Shown here: positions 13,809 through 25,900 of the stretch, in pieces
Layout: each line of letters begins with the position of its first letter
Position numbering within the stretch: position 1 is the first letter of the stretch
NCBI GenBank assembly: GCA_003993805.1
Contig: RSEF01000020.1
Span: forward strand, 3,050,781-3,114,780
Origin: Himantopus leucocephalus
Lineage: Eukaryota > Chordata > Aves > Charadriiformes > Recurvirostridae
Length of the DNA stretch: 64,000 bases
Direction: 5' to 3'
Made by a program: the position numbers and the translations under genes
Notes under the pieces: generated by a model
The model's database searches: none
Told to the model about the DNA's origin: nothing
The model's input: only the letters and a program-made list of their open reading frames with translations

Positions 13809-13949
13809 GTCTGTGTCTGTACAGATGTGAATTAACCCTTATGTGCTGATTTTCCACACTGAATCTAACAGGTTCCCATATTGAATACAAGCTATGAGAG
13901 ACCACTCTGGCCTGTAGCTGAGGCCAAAAACTAGCAATACAGAAAAGGG

Positions 13950-13993
13950 TTTTTTACCCCTCTCTTTTCTCTCTTTTTTCCTCTTTTTTTTCT
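13950..13993. repeat. Polypyrimidine tract
   Basis: About 44 bases are almost entirely T and C on the + strand, interrupted by one A. No usable acceptor AG follows directly, so it is best read as simple low-complexity sequence. Confidence 0.7.
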
Positions 13994-16685
13994 GACGTGT
14001 CATTTCTGTAGTGTTGCAGTCAATTGTCTTGCAGTGCTCGGTGATCACGTATGCAAGAAATTGAGACAAGAAGAAGTCCCTCTTGTGCATAAAAATTTCC
14101 TCTTGCCTCTACTATGTTGGATACTATCACTCTCCCAAGTGCTTCTTTTCATTGCTATTTTTATAAGAGTTCTGCCTTCACGTTTCAGTTTAATTTTCTT
14201 CGGGCCAATGAGAAAAATCCCCATTTGTCACTGAGGAAATGACAAAGTCAGAGCCTGAATCCTGCATGTTAGCTTTATATTGCAAATGTGTCAATCTCTA
14301 GCATTGGCTGTCCTTGGTAAATGCCACAGAATTATGTGACCAAGAGCTATACATGTATGTTACATTTTAAGAAGAAAGCTTTTAACAACACAACAGGAAG
14401 CTATTCTCACTTCATGATGTAAATATGCTTGCAAGGTTAAAAGAGCATCCCTTAATGAATAGGGTCCCCTCCCTATGCATGAAGTGAAAAAAGCAGCATA
14501 TAGAAGTGGCAAAAACGGGCAAACAAATTTGGGGTGGATCGCCATATATGTTGCTGGGACAGCTATAACCCAGAGTGGACCACAAAGCTCCTGGACTCTG
14601 AATCCCGTCTCTTAATGAGACCATCTGTCTGCTGTTGGGAGGACTGGGGTTCTGAAACTTTTGACAAAACGTTTAATCCCCAAGTCCCTGCTTCACAGCC
14701 TCTTGTAGAAATCCCATTATCCACCTTAAAGCCCTCTGCTAATTAGGCCCTTGTTGGCTTGGTCAGTCATTTGATCTCTTCCCATCTGGATTTCGTAGTT
14801 GGGGAGGGCTTGCTGACTCTGATCCACCAGCATGTAAAGAGGCAAGCCATTCAAATGTGGTATTTTTTTTTTTCTTTGATGTATTTTTGTCTTGTTTCTT
14901 CTGTCAGGGGTAGTTTAATGTTTCCCATTTTGGATCGTAAAGCCTCTGCAGTAGATGTCGCTTACTTCAGCATTTCCCTCGGGAGTGGATAAAGGGAAGC
15001 TGTCACTTGGCTGGAGGCCATTCCTGGGTTGTTAGCATCTCGCCGTGTCTGTGGGTCACCATTATTCAGACCTTGGAAAACATTTGTAAATGGAGTGTAG
15101 TTTGATAACACCTGTGATTTACTGGTAACAGTGTCTGGATGCCACTGCAAATGCCAGCACTCATTTATGGCTCAATCAGCGGAATCAATGAAAAAGTCTG
15201 CAGTTTGCAATTATGAAACTGCGGGAAACCTGGTTTCCCTAGTCCTGTCATTATTTGGTTTTATGTAACGCAGAAGAGTTGCAGACTTCTCCGCTCTCAA
15301 GGACATTTGGAAATGGGCAAACCAGACCCGCTTTTATTACACTCTGACCTTCCCTGAAAGACTGGGTAAAGTGTTTATGCCACAATCTTCACTTTCTTTA
15401 AATAATTACAGCAAATATTTGTGGTCACTGAAGTAGTGTGGGGTCAGTCTTGTTCCCAGAGAAGATTTTTCTTACAAAAAACCCCCTCAACAACGTAATT
15501 CTTTTCATGACATTAATTTCTAGATGAAAAGCTCTTTAAAAATAGTAGGCTGTCTCTTTAAAAAATACTTTCCTATTATCTGACAATTTCCCAAGTGAAT
15601 GAATTGTTCTCATGAATTATACTGAGCTCAACTTGTTTATATTCATATCTATCTGTGAATCAAACTCTTTTTGTTTCACTAGTAGATTAATTCAGTGTGA
15701 CCCACATTTGAGAAATAAACCCCATGGGTCTGATTTTGTCCTAATACTTGAAAAAGGGATAGCAGCTATGAGATACACCTTATTTAATTCTGAGTTTGTA
15801 TGAACGCTGCTGTCTGTAGTAGTCAGGGGGAAGAGATTTCTGAGCCTTGTTCAGTTGTTATACATGAAGAGTAGGGGATATAAAAATGTGAGAAGTGTGA
15901 TGCAGGTAGGTAATCGCACCTTTTCATAAAATAAGAACTACAAATTAAGTGGCAATAGCTTAAAGCAAGTGCATGGAAATATTTATTTATTTTCCCCAGC
16001 ACAATGTATAATTAAACTATAGAGCTTTGTTGACAGAGTCTTATTCCTGACTGACTCAACAAAAATTACGGGAGGAAGATCAGTCAGTGGCTAATCAATG
16101 AAAGGGGTAGATGCAGCTTTTGACTTTAAAAATCTTGATATAGCTGACTGTCAGAAGCTTGAAATGGTAAATTCTGCTTCACAGTACCTTGATTCTTATG
16201 TTCTGCTTAAAGTGGGCACTTCGTCGCTGCTCGAAACCAAGTGTTGAGGTAGATGGACTTTTTTCTTCTATTGTCTGTAAACATATTTTTTTAATACTTG
16301 GTGTAGATGCTTTTCAGTGTCTGTTCTATGGCATTCAGATCGACTTGACAGTATTACGATTCTGTGCTTTACCAAAAGATACACAAAAACACAGCATGTG
16401 GAAAGGCATGAGCTTGCCTAGCTGGCTGGCATAGGCGCCTCTGGCTTGATCTGTCCTTCTGTAAAAATACCTGTGATAAAGGACTTCCAGGTCAGTATAC
16501 GATAGCGGACTGGCTCTGACACTAATCCTAGTCCGCTGGGAATGAAACTCTGGGGAAAAGCTAAAGCACTCTTGCAAAGGAAATCACACCTCAGAAATCT
16601 ATTGGAATACTTTGGTGTTTGTTTTTTTTTTAAAAAAAAGGCAAGTAAATCGGATTTTGTTGTTAAAATGACTTTCAAAAACATT

Positions 16686-17022
16686 GCAATGGATTTCCAG
16701 AAGATGTTTGAGAGGACTGTTCCTTAAAAGAAGCGAGGCTGCAGTAGAAGAGACGAGGTGCTCAAAAGGGGAGCAGATAAGGGGCAGAGAACAGCAGTAA
16801 ACTCTCAGGAGGGGGAGGTCAGCAGAGGTGTCCCCGTTAGAATCTGTGCTGCGNGCAATGGATTTACAGAAGATGTTTGAGAGGACTGTTCCTTAAAAGA
16901 AGCGAGGCTGCAGTAGAAGAGACGAGGTGCTCAAAAGGGGAGCAGATAAGGGTCAGAGAACAGCAGTAAACTCTCAGGAGGGAGAGGTCAGCAGAGGTGT
17001 CCCCGTTAGGATCTGTGCTGCA
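16686..17022. repeat. Duplicated 168-base block split by a single N
   Basis: The block at 16686-16853 recurs at 16855-17022, separated only by the N at 16854. The two copies differ at about five positions, roughly 3 percent. As at 10.7 kb, the N sits exactly on the repeat boundary. This favours an unmerged contig join or two haplotypes placed end to end over a true tandem duplication. Confidence 0.88.
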
Positions 17023-17227
17023 GTCTGTAACACCTTCAAAGGGTGGTGAAAAGTATGGTGAGAAATCATCCATGTAAAGCTGCCGATGTAATTAATATTG
17101 TTCTAAATAACTTTGGTCTTCTTGACCGTGAACAGTCCTTCATTTTGATATCCATCCACACGGTCTGCGTGGAAGCTTTTTCCTGTTTATTGGGTATTCA
17201 TAGTAGTAGACTTTTCTGGGGAACACC

Positions 17228-17880
17228 TCTGTCGAACAGGACCTGAGGATCTTGGCAGATGGAAGCTCAACAAGAGCCAGTGGTGTGCTCTGGAAGCGAA
17301 GGAGGCTAATGGCATCCTGGCTTGTTTTGACAGGGTCATAGCCAGTAGGCAAATGGAAGCGGTCCCCCTTCGTTGCGACGCGTTGGATTGCACTGAGCGT
17401 ACTGTGCCCAGTTTTGGGTGTCATGGTAGCACAGAGACTGAACTGGAGCAAGTTCAACAAAGGCCAGTAGGTCTGTGGGGCTGGAGCGCTCGCCCTCTAA
17501 GAAGTGTCTGAGGAGTTACCAGGGATTGTTCAGCCTGGGGCAGGGAAGGCTTTGGGGGGACTTAGCAGTGGCCCCCAAGTACCTACAAGGAGGTTATCAG
17601 GAGTACCAAGTTAGGATCTTTACTGCAGTGAGTGTCTGGAGGATGAGAGACAAAGGGTGTAAGTTGAAATGAGAGGTTTGGGACTGAATATAAGGCAAAA
17701 CAGTGAGGGCAGTCAAACAATGGAGCAGGTTTCCCGGAGAGGATGGGCAGTCCTCCTGGGAGGTTTGTAAGACTCGGCAGGTAGAAGCTCTGAGAAGCCT
17801 GATCTGGCCTCGCGGCTGACCCTGCTTTGAGCAGGGGCTTGGCCCGAGGCACCTTCCAGCCCGGATCCTGCCCTGTTGCT
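17228..17880 (+). mobile_element. CR1 LINE fragment, sense orientation, old and degraded
   Basis: The stretch follows the 3' part of the avian CR1 retrotransposon in order. First comes the end of the reverse-transcriptase frame, with the AAGCTCAACAAGAGCCAG and GGCATCCTGGCTTG words. Next are the GGATTGTTCAGCCTGGGGCA segment near 17523 and the TGGAGCAGGTTTCCCGGAGAGG segment near 17720. Last is the GACCCTGCTTTGAGCAGGGG terminal segment near 17818. The frame is broken in several places and the usual 3' terminal short repeat has decayed, so this is a dead, fairly old copy. Boundaries are approximate. Family assignment is from remembered consensus, not a search. Confidence 0.85.
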
Positions 17881-18279
17881 TTGCTCTACCTTAACAAGGA
17901 CGGATGTCAGACTTACTTTCTTGGAAAGAAGGGTTGTTCTTTGGAAATAAGCAAAACTGCGTCGAAAACATGCTCGTATACCTGATGGAGCTGCTGGAAA
18001 AACCATTCCTTTATTGTGGGAAGCAGTTTGCTCTTTAAAAGAACATTCTGTACCTGATTCTGGTTTTCACGGTTTTAGAAGTCTTGTTTTGCAGTCGAGC
18101 ATTTTGACAGCTTTCTTTTCAAGTTTACATTCAGTCTTTAATGGTTGCTATAATTTCACTTTTAAACAGCACGGTTCTTCAAAGTCAACAGTGAAACAGC
18201 ATCAGCTGAGGTCTGTCTGGTGATCACGAGGGGTTCTCGGTGCCTCATTTCTTCAGCTGTCATTTGTCAGAACACACTC

Positions 18280-18560
18280 ATGTAATCTTAATGAACAATG
18301 TGCAAAGCCATTAAAAACTCAATTACGGCTTTCTTTTTACTGCAGACGTGAGAAAATGCAATCATAAAGTGCTGATGTGTAAACACAATAGCCACCATCT
18401 GCTACAGAGTAGCATTTCAGCTCCAAAAAGAGGATATATGTTGCAGATGCATCAATAATAGGACGCTTATCAAGGCATCATTATGCACCAAGCAGGGGAA
18501 AAATTGAAATTTATGGCCAGCTAGAGAGCACTTCATGGTTTAATTCCCCAATTTTCAGTG
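18280..18560. promoter_or_regulatory. Candidate conserved non-coding element
   Basis: This is unique-looking sequence rich in developmental transcription-factor-like words: an E-box CATCTG, ATGCAT, CAATCA, and AT-rich homeodomain cores. It has no repeat character and lies about 4 kb upstream of the first exon. Motif density alone is weak evidence, so this is only a suggestion. Confidence 0.15.
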
Positions 18561-21500
18561 GTATGTTTAATAACTATGAGAGAGTGCCTTTTTATGTTCC
18601 TGTCGTTTGAACGGATTTTTAAAAATGAATTTATTTACCGTAGTCTTCCCATCCTCCTTGCATCTCACTGATCTGAACAGAACACGTTCATTTTTGGTTA
18701 TTCGGGACAAAACCAGCAAGATATTAATTAATCTAAGCTGTTGATCCAAGAGCACTAAATTTAATTGACCTGATATTCAGTCTGCTTTAATGAGCATATA
18801 CTTCTGTGTCCAATAAATATAAAAAAGAACTCTTACACAGCATAGGTCATTTTTTCCCCCAAACTCATTTTTTCAGCTCAGTGTTGACTTTATGACATTT
18901 GAACTTCTGGATGGAGGTAAACAAAACAACGAGGCTAAACGATACTTTTCTACTCTTACGATTTTTCAAAATTGGATATGCAATAGTTTAAAAAAGTGTT
19001 TCTCCAAGATACCTTTTGTTTTATTCAGATTCTTGCCTGGAGACATTTAAGTGGCTTTCAGTCATCCATTGATCAATAACTCCCATTTGTGACATGTTAA
19101 TTCTTTCCTTAGTTCTTTATATGAGCGGAGAATGTGACAAGTGGTTTGTTGGTGCCAGACCAGATTGTATCTCTTTTATTTGCACATATAGGCATATAAA
19201 TTGAGAGTAAGTCCCATCAGCTTCAATTCTGTGTTCAGCCTAAAGAAGGCTGTCAGACTCTGAATCACAATATGTCAATTTTTATCAAGGATAATAAGGA
19301 AGACCACACTTGTTCCTGAAAGACTTTTGAATTTTTTTTTTTTTTTCTGGTGGGAGCAATTTTTGTGATCTCTGACCTACCTGTAAGGGATGTATCCTTC
19401 CCAGACAAGCTTCACTGGGCATGGACATTTATAATAGGACAGTGGATCTCAGCTGCTCATCTTGGAGCACGCAAAGCAACCTTCTGAAGGTACTAGAAGT
19501 CAGGGGACAAGGTATCTTTTCAAGTTCACACTGCCGAAAAAAAATGAAAACAAGTACAGATGGGTATATTTGGAGGCCAGTTTATAGAATACAGGGTATA
19601 ACTTATGCACAACTGAATTTTGTAGATTGGCGTATTCTTGTATTCGATGTCTGTCACAGTCTTTACAAAACTCTAAGTTTCCAGCCCCTACGATGGCCAG
19701 GCTTGAGGTGTTGTGCACGATGCCGGGACTAGCCAGGGCGAGGGTTTCTTGTGGAAGGTGCCCCACTAAGTCTCTGCAGAAGGAAGGAATGTGGTATCGT
19801 TAGTAGAGGACAAACTGATTTAAGCAAGGTGTGAGTACTTTTCTCTGTCAGAGATGGCACTATAAGTGGAAATATTTCATCTTTTCCACTGTCACGTAAA
19901 ATAATACCTCTTAACAGGGCTTTACTGAAGACAGTTTTTGTAGTATTTTCTCCCGTATCTCTAGGCATACTGTATTAAAAACAAATCATAAGCTATGAAT
20001 AAGAAGCTGTGAATAATTTGCATATGACAATTGTTTGTAAGGCTATTCTTTTAGTAACTAAGTCTAATTATTTTGCTAAGTGCTTTTTGGTGGATGGATA
20101 TTTTACTTGCTGGTGTTGTCAATCGCTAGATTTGGGCTCCATGCTCCCTCTAGAATTGTCAGCAGTTGCACAAAAGGCCATTGTCATTCCGCGAATAGCT
20201 TGTGATTCATTTTTTTGTGGGTGGCAGAAAATAAAATTGTAATTATTGCTTTGAACTTTTTATAAAAGCTGATGGTTCTTTTCTCAGAGGAAAGCTTGTT
20301 ATTTTTATACAGGAATCTGTAAAAGTGAAATACTCCCTAACTTTTTCTATCATTGAAACATTTACCTACCCCAGTGCAGTTCAAGACTGTATTGTGTTAG
20401 ACGCAGTACAGCTTCAGAGTCATTCTTTAGGGTAGGAATCCATGTATTATCCAAATAAAAAGAAAAAAAAAAGTTGAGAAAGATGCCCAGAAGTGAAATG
20501 ATGTGCCCTGTGATCCATGCACCAATGATGGCGCAAAAATGTGTTTTCCTGGGTTCCCAGCCCGTGTAGCAGGCACTTGGTGAGAACACTTGGGGATGCA
20601 CAGGAGCTCTGCTTTTCTTTGAGTGTTTTAATTGACTGCACCGTCATGCTTAAGTCTGAGATCTGGCAAAGGTGGAACTTGTCTTCATTGTATCTTGTAC
20701 TGTTTCTCAGAATGGCATTGGAGTGCTGCAGCAGCGCGTTCCACGGCAGCCCCTCTGCTCCTCTGCACTATACTACTGTTACTCAGTGGTTTCACGGTGC
20801 CTTTCCTCCCAGATTCTCAGTAGAAGAGTTGTTCTTACGACTGTTGGTGCTTTATTTGTAAAGGAAGATAAGGCAGACTATGTGTACTGACAGAAATCAT
20901 AGAAAGTGAGGGTCATAATTAGTCCTGGAAACCAGGCTGTGGGGTTTCCAGCCTGCCGCCGGGACTATCAGGCTGTGCTGCCTCTTCAAGGCGGCTGGCA
21001 GTTGTGCTTTCCGATAATAAATTATCTTAGGTCACAGAAACAGAATCCAAATCCCGGTTTCTCAAAACGTTAGTTTATTTGGGTGGATTTTTAATAATAG
21101 TGTGTATACTGAAGAAGGGGATTTTGTGGTTGACTGGGAGCAGACACAGATCAACATCTGTCAGGATCCCATCCTACGGACCTTGATTATTAGGGAGAAG
21201 CTGAAAAGTTTGGGTTCGGCTCTTATGTTTGCTGAAGTCCTTATTGTGAATCTGGAAATTCTTGATTTGAAATGATAGGATTGCCAGAGAGCATCTTGCT
21301 TATAAATTTTCATATTTCTTCGTACAGCCTCTTCCCTGGCTGCGCTTGCATTGTGCTTGAGTTTTCCAAGGTCTCTAGAGTGGGTGATTTTTTTTGAAAG
21401 ATTGACTTCCTTCTGCATCCGTGCTTTTCAATCCTTTACAGAATGCATATATATCATATAAACACAGGGGGAAAAAAACATTTTTGTGGGAGAAAGTTGC

Positions 21501-22727
21501 TGGTATCTGTTGATATAAATTTAGACTATATGGCTGCTCACTGCACAGAATTGATCAAAATGTTTATCTGGCTCAGCCGAGTGTCACGCTGCTAGGGCAT
21601 GGAATAGGGAAAGCCAATGGGTTAGAAGTGAGGCAGGGCTTTGCAAACTCAATCTTCTGTGAACTGCAAGAGGCCAGCAGAGAAATACATTTGTAGCATG
21701 CCTTGGCAGCGGCATCAGGGCTGAGAGTGTCAAGAGGGCTGCCTTTGATTAAAAATTATCATGCCTGGCTGCTGACACACAGATATTCCCCCCGCACACA
21801 CACGCTCTTGGTATTTTCTTCAGCTTTTTCTGAGTGTGAGTGTCTGTACACACATAAAGGAGATCCTTTAAACAGAATTGAATCAAATAACTCTGATAAT
21901 GTTTTCCCTCATTGCTAACATTTGTCACCTTGATGCATCTGTGAAGAGATGAGTCGAGACACAACGTGCTGTAAAATAACTGCTTGATGAATCAAAATGT
22001 GAGTTCAACGTCAAGCGCCATGGTTAATATGATGCAAGCTTCCAGGTTAACAAACTCATAAATTGCCTCGGTATGTATTTCCCTCCCTAAATTCAGCCTG
22101 GCCTTCCCTCCTGGAAGAATAATTGTCCTTGTTGCGTTATTTCTAGTTCAGGTGTTGCTGTTGTGCTGGCAAGCCGAATTCATTTGGGCTCTGAAAATTG
22201 GGGTTTTCTTAACACATTACTACCTTCACAAGTTTATAGTGCCAAGGTGTGGGGTTCACAGCTGTAGATGGGCACAAAGTGGGTAGGGGCCATGTAGGCA
22301 AACATCAGCTGAGAATTTGCTCCGTTGTTGTAGTTTTGGTACGGAGATGTGCCTTTGCGGGACTGTACACAGTAGAACTTCATTGCTGCTTTGAAGTGCG
22401 AATACGCTTTGGTTTAAAGTGACTGTTTTATCACAAGGTTATACAATAATAAAAGCAAAATAACATTTTTATTTTGAGTTTTTAAGTTATCTAATTAAAG
22501 TGGTTGTAGTTGGTCCCAAATCTATTTGTGTATAAACCCTGCAATGTTAATATCTTTTCATTCTTTTACCTACCAACTAGCGTAAAATAGCTAGTTTGAG
22601 TTCTTTAGATGATCGTTTTGTTTTCTGGCTTGTAAGGAGATCTCTGACTTCTCTAATGGAACTGTTTCTACTGAAAAGAAAACCCAAGCAAAACCACTCT
22701 GTCTTCTCTTTTTGCTTTCTTCTGTAG

Positions 22728-22999
22728 GCTCCTTCATGATGGTGAACAGCTCTGGGCGGGCGTCTGGGCAGAAAGCTCACCTGCTGTTGCCTACGCTGAA
22801 GGAAAACGACACACATTGCATCGACTTCCACTATTACTTATCCAGCAGAGACCGGTCGAGTCCCGGCTCTCTGAACGTCTACGTGAAGGTGAACGGAGGA
22901 CCGCAGGGCAATCCCATATGGAACGTCTCAGGGGTTGTTACAGAAGGATGGGTGAAAGCAGAACTTGCCATCAGTACGTTCTGGCCACATTTTTATCAG
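22728..22999 (+). CDS. PTPRT: PTPRT exon encoding most of the MAM domain
   Basis: This 272-base exon begins after TTCTGTAG and ends at CAG before the donor GTATGAG. It enters in phase 1 (its first two bases finish a Gly codon) and leaves in phase 0. It encodes about residues 72-162 by the mammalian numbering I recall. The protein fits the MAM signature: Gly-x-Phe-Met at the start, a conserved leucine run (HLLLP), then NDTHCID with the family cysteine, and a closing [10 protein letters not shown]-glycosylation sequons are visible at NSS, NDT and NVS. In R2B receptor phosphatases the MAM domain drives homophilic cell-cell adhesion together with the Ig domain. PTPRK and PTPRM differ clearly here, while the [12 protein letters not shown] stretch is as I remember PTPRT. 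Residues such as Leu after HYY appear to differ from the mammalian protein, consistent with a bird orthologue. Confidence 0.95.
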
Positions 23000-25900
23000 G
23001 TATGAGTTTGTAATATTTTTCTCTTTTTTTTTTCCCCTTTGAACATTTGGTTAGACATGAGCTAAGCTGTTGTTAGCAATGAGTATCTTGACTTTTTCCT
23101 ATCAGAATGAATTTATATATACCAATTTCTTGCAAAAGGATTATAGAGGCATCTTGATGTGTTTCTTCCTGCTTCACCCTTTTTCTTCAGTCGTTACCAG
23201 GTCACAGAGTGATGGATGGACGGCTGGGAGTCAAATTATTGGCAGATTAAGACCCACTTGTTTATCATGAAAGTGGCAGATAAACAGACTTGTAGTGACA
23301 CTTTCCATGGCACTATGTGAATTCAACTAGGTGTCTAGATGTGTAACTGTACCTCTGCATAAATTTGCCTAAACTATTTTTGGCCCTTGGTTGGTTCCGT
23401 AAGAAGGAGCATCTGTTCACTCAGCTTTGCATCTGGGCTTTTCCTGTGCCGATATCAGGGGTGGAAGTACATAAGCTACTAATAAAATCTTCTACCGTAT
23501 TATCAACATGACTATACTCTTCACCAGACCCTCTGTTCCTCTTCTTGTAACATAGTTTTACTTGTTTTGTTAGGGGATGGAATGCAGTGGGTAAGTTGTT
23601 TTTAGGTTATATTAATTTTACAGCTACTTGTTAGTTGTCCACTTCAAACTTCAGTGTGGCAACTTTGCAGTTATTGTTTTAGTTTTAGTTAGATAAGATC
23701 GCAGACAATGGACTGGCATACGTCTTGTTAGGTGTTGAAGGCGTGTTTTTGTCTTGTTTTATATTCAAGACAAAAAATAGCCTGGGAAGTAATTGCACCC
23801 TAAACCTTTCAGGAAAAGCTGATGTACGTGTGATACTAATAGTGAAAAGGCAGTGAATAGTCTGTGGGTAGAAAACAGCAGGTAGAAAAACTGCCCTTTT
23901 TTTTTTTTCTTCTAATAACTGGGTAGGAGGTCTATAAAATCTGAGCTGGAGTAGAATGCTTTAATGTTCTGCCTCTGAAAAAGAGTTGGGGATATCAGCA
24001 GAATACATAGAGCACACTATGCAGGGCGAGAGGAAGGGATAAAGAGATGCAAATGTGTGGAAAGTGGTGTTTTAAGGGCTGTGCACAACTTGTCACTTGT
24101 TCTGAAGTCGTATTAAAGTGCTTATGCTCCATTCATATTAACAGCAACCTGGTCATGAACCAGAATTTGCTTCATAGTAGGTGCTCCACAGAGATAACAG
24201 AAATGATCTTTCACCCGGATAATCAGTGCTTGAAAAACCTGGAAAAGACAGTCTGATCTCACACTAAGAGAGATCCTACTCTTAGATATACCAATAGTCG
24301 ACTTCCTGAGCCTGCCTTGCTGCTTTTACAAGTCCTTATGCAGGTCAAGTTTGCTTTTCCTGAGCAAAAAATCCTTTGAATCAAACAAGAATTTTTCACT
24401 GCACCACAAAAATGAACAGATTGGAAGGCAGCAGTAACTGCCTAGGAGTGCCTTCTTCCTAGAAAATGCAAGGGCTTCCTTTTTTTAATTTTTGATGAAC
24501 GAAGGTGATCTTTATATTTGCTTATATTTGTATTCTTATTCCCACTCTTATGGAGGATCTAATAGATTGATCTATCATCAGTCCCTGATTTTATAAACCG
24601 TCTTCTGTTGATGGTCTGCAATCCTGTGAGTTTCTACATTTAATCAGATGTTTGGGTTTTTTTAAAAAAAAAAATAGGGAAGAAGAAAACTTTAAGCTTG
24701 CAAAACTGAAGAGGAAAACACATTGAAGGACTTTGTGAAAATTATTGTTATTTGGCAGCCTAAAGTAACCCTTCTGGCTAAAGGAGTCCAGAGGTGGAAG
24801 ATGACAAAAGCTTGGGTGTACTGTTGCCGAGGGAGTGTCTCATTTCACACTCGCGATCTAGGATGTGCCATCGCAATGTTACTTGCCAGCTTTAAATCAA
24901 AATTGCATGCCTGGAGAACTCTTTGTACGCAGGAGGCCTGAAAGCATGGTCCGTATTTCAAAAGCACCAGGTAACAAAGGAAAAAAATAGCATTTTTCCT
25001 AAATAATGAAATCTGCGTCAGGCCAAGTGTGGATTGTTCTCTCACTGCACAGAAAGCACGCCATCCTGAATTGCAGTGTGCACTGACAATTCAGCCAGGC
25101 AAAAAACAAAATCTGCAACTGCCTGCCCTAGGTCTGAGGCATTGACAGGTACTTTGAGCTTTGGAGATGTGACTAGTGGAAAACCAGTAACCGAGCCAGC
25201 TGCCGGAGGTCGTGTTTTAGGTCTGGCAGTTCTGTGCAAGGGTCATATGGGTCTTCTGGATCCAAAAGCGCTCTGCTGAGATATAAGCGTGGGGGTGGTG
25301 GAGATTTATATCTACCCTAGAGTTACTCGTACTTGGATTCCCAGCCTGCAAATGTTTTTAGTGTAGTGAGAAAAAGCTGTAATAGTTCTTGGAGAAAGGT
25401 AATACATGTAATCTTGAATTACTACTTGCCATAAGGATGAACTTAGTCCCAGAATGCACCAAGGGCAGTGCTGGAGTCTGCCAAGAAGAGGTTTTTTTGA
25501 TGTATAGCAAGGAACGTTATTGATCCGTGCCTGAAGAGAACTGTTGTACCACAACAGATGAGCCAGGCTGCCTTGCTAACACAGATACTGTTGGTATATA
25601 GCAGCAGTGAAATGGAGGATTGTTTATCGGTAAGGAAACGTGAAATGGCTTAGTATTTGCAGTTCTCGGGAGCATTTAAGAATGTTTTCTAAGAGTCAAG
25701 CTTTGCATTTTTTCATCTATATTAATTTCTGGGAAGTTCCTTAAATGCAAAGCGTTGCTAAATGCCAATGTTTCAACCATTGTAGTACATTTCCAACTGA
25801 AGTTAAAAGGACATGAGAGCGATTCAGTGTGACATCTACAGAACTGTGCCCCATAAGCATGGATTCCTGTATTTCCTCATGTTGGGTCTCAAATCCCTGT

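Larger units (their letters stand above)
1..22727 (+). other. PTPRT: Intron of PTPRT upstream of the first visible exon (3' part only)
   Basis: This stretch ends in a strong acceptor: a pyrimidine-rich run at about 22697-22724, then TAG at 22725-22727. It is at least 22.7 kb long and continues beyond the left edge. The exon expected before it should carry the start of the MAM domain (a short exon of roughly 120 bases in the mammalian gene, as I recall it). I looked for its Cys- and Trp-rich pattern and did not find it. Apart from the separately listed repeats and gap, the stretch is AT-rich unique-looking sequence with no supportable gene. Open frames of up to 141 codons occur but match no family I recognise and are about the length expected by chance. 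Confidence 0.85.

Noticed and set aside
21105..21180. A DWEQTQIN peptide reminiscent of the WEQ-IN part of the preceding PTPRT exon
   Set aside because: The conserved cysteines and CGYS context of that exon are absent, there is no suitable acceptor, and the match is only a few residues.
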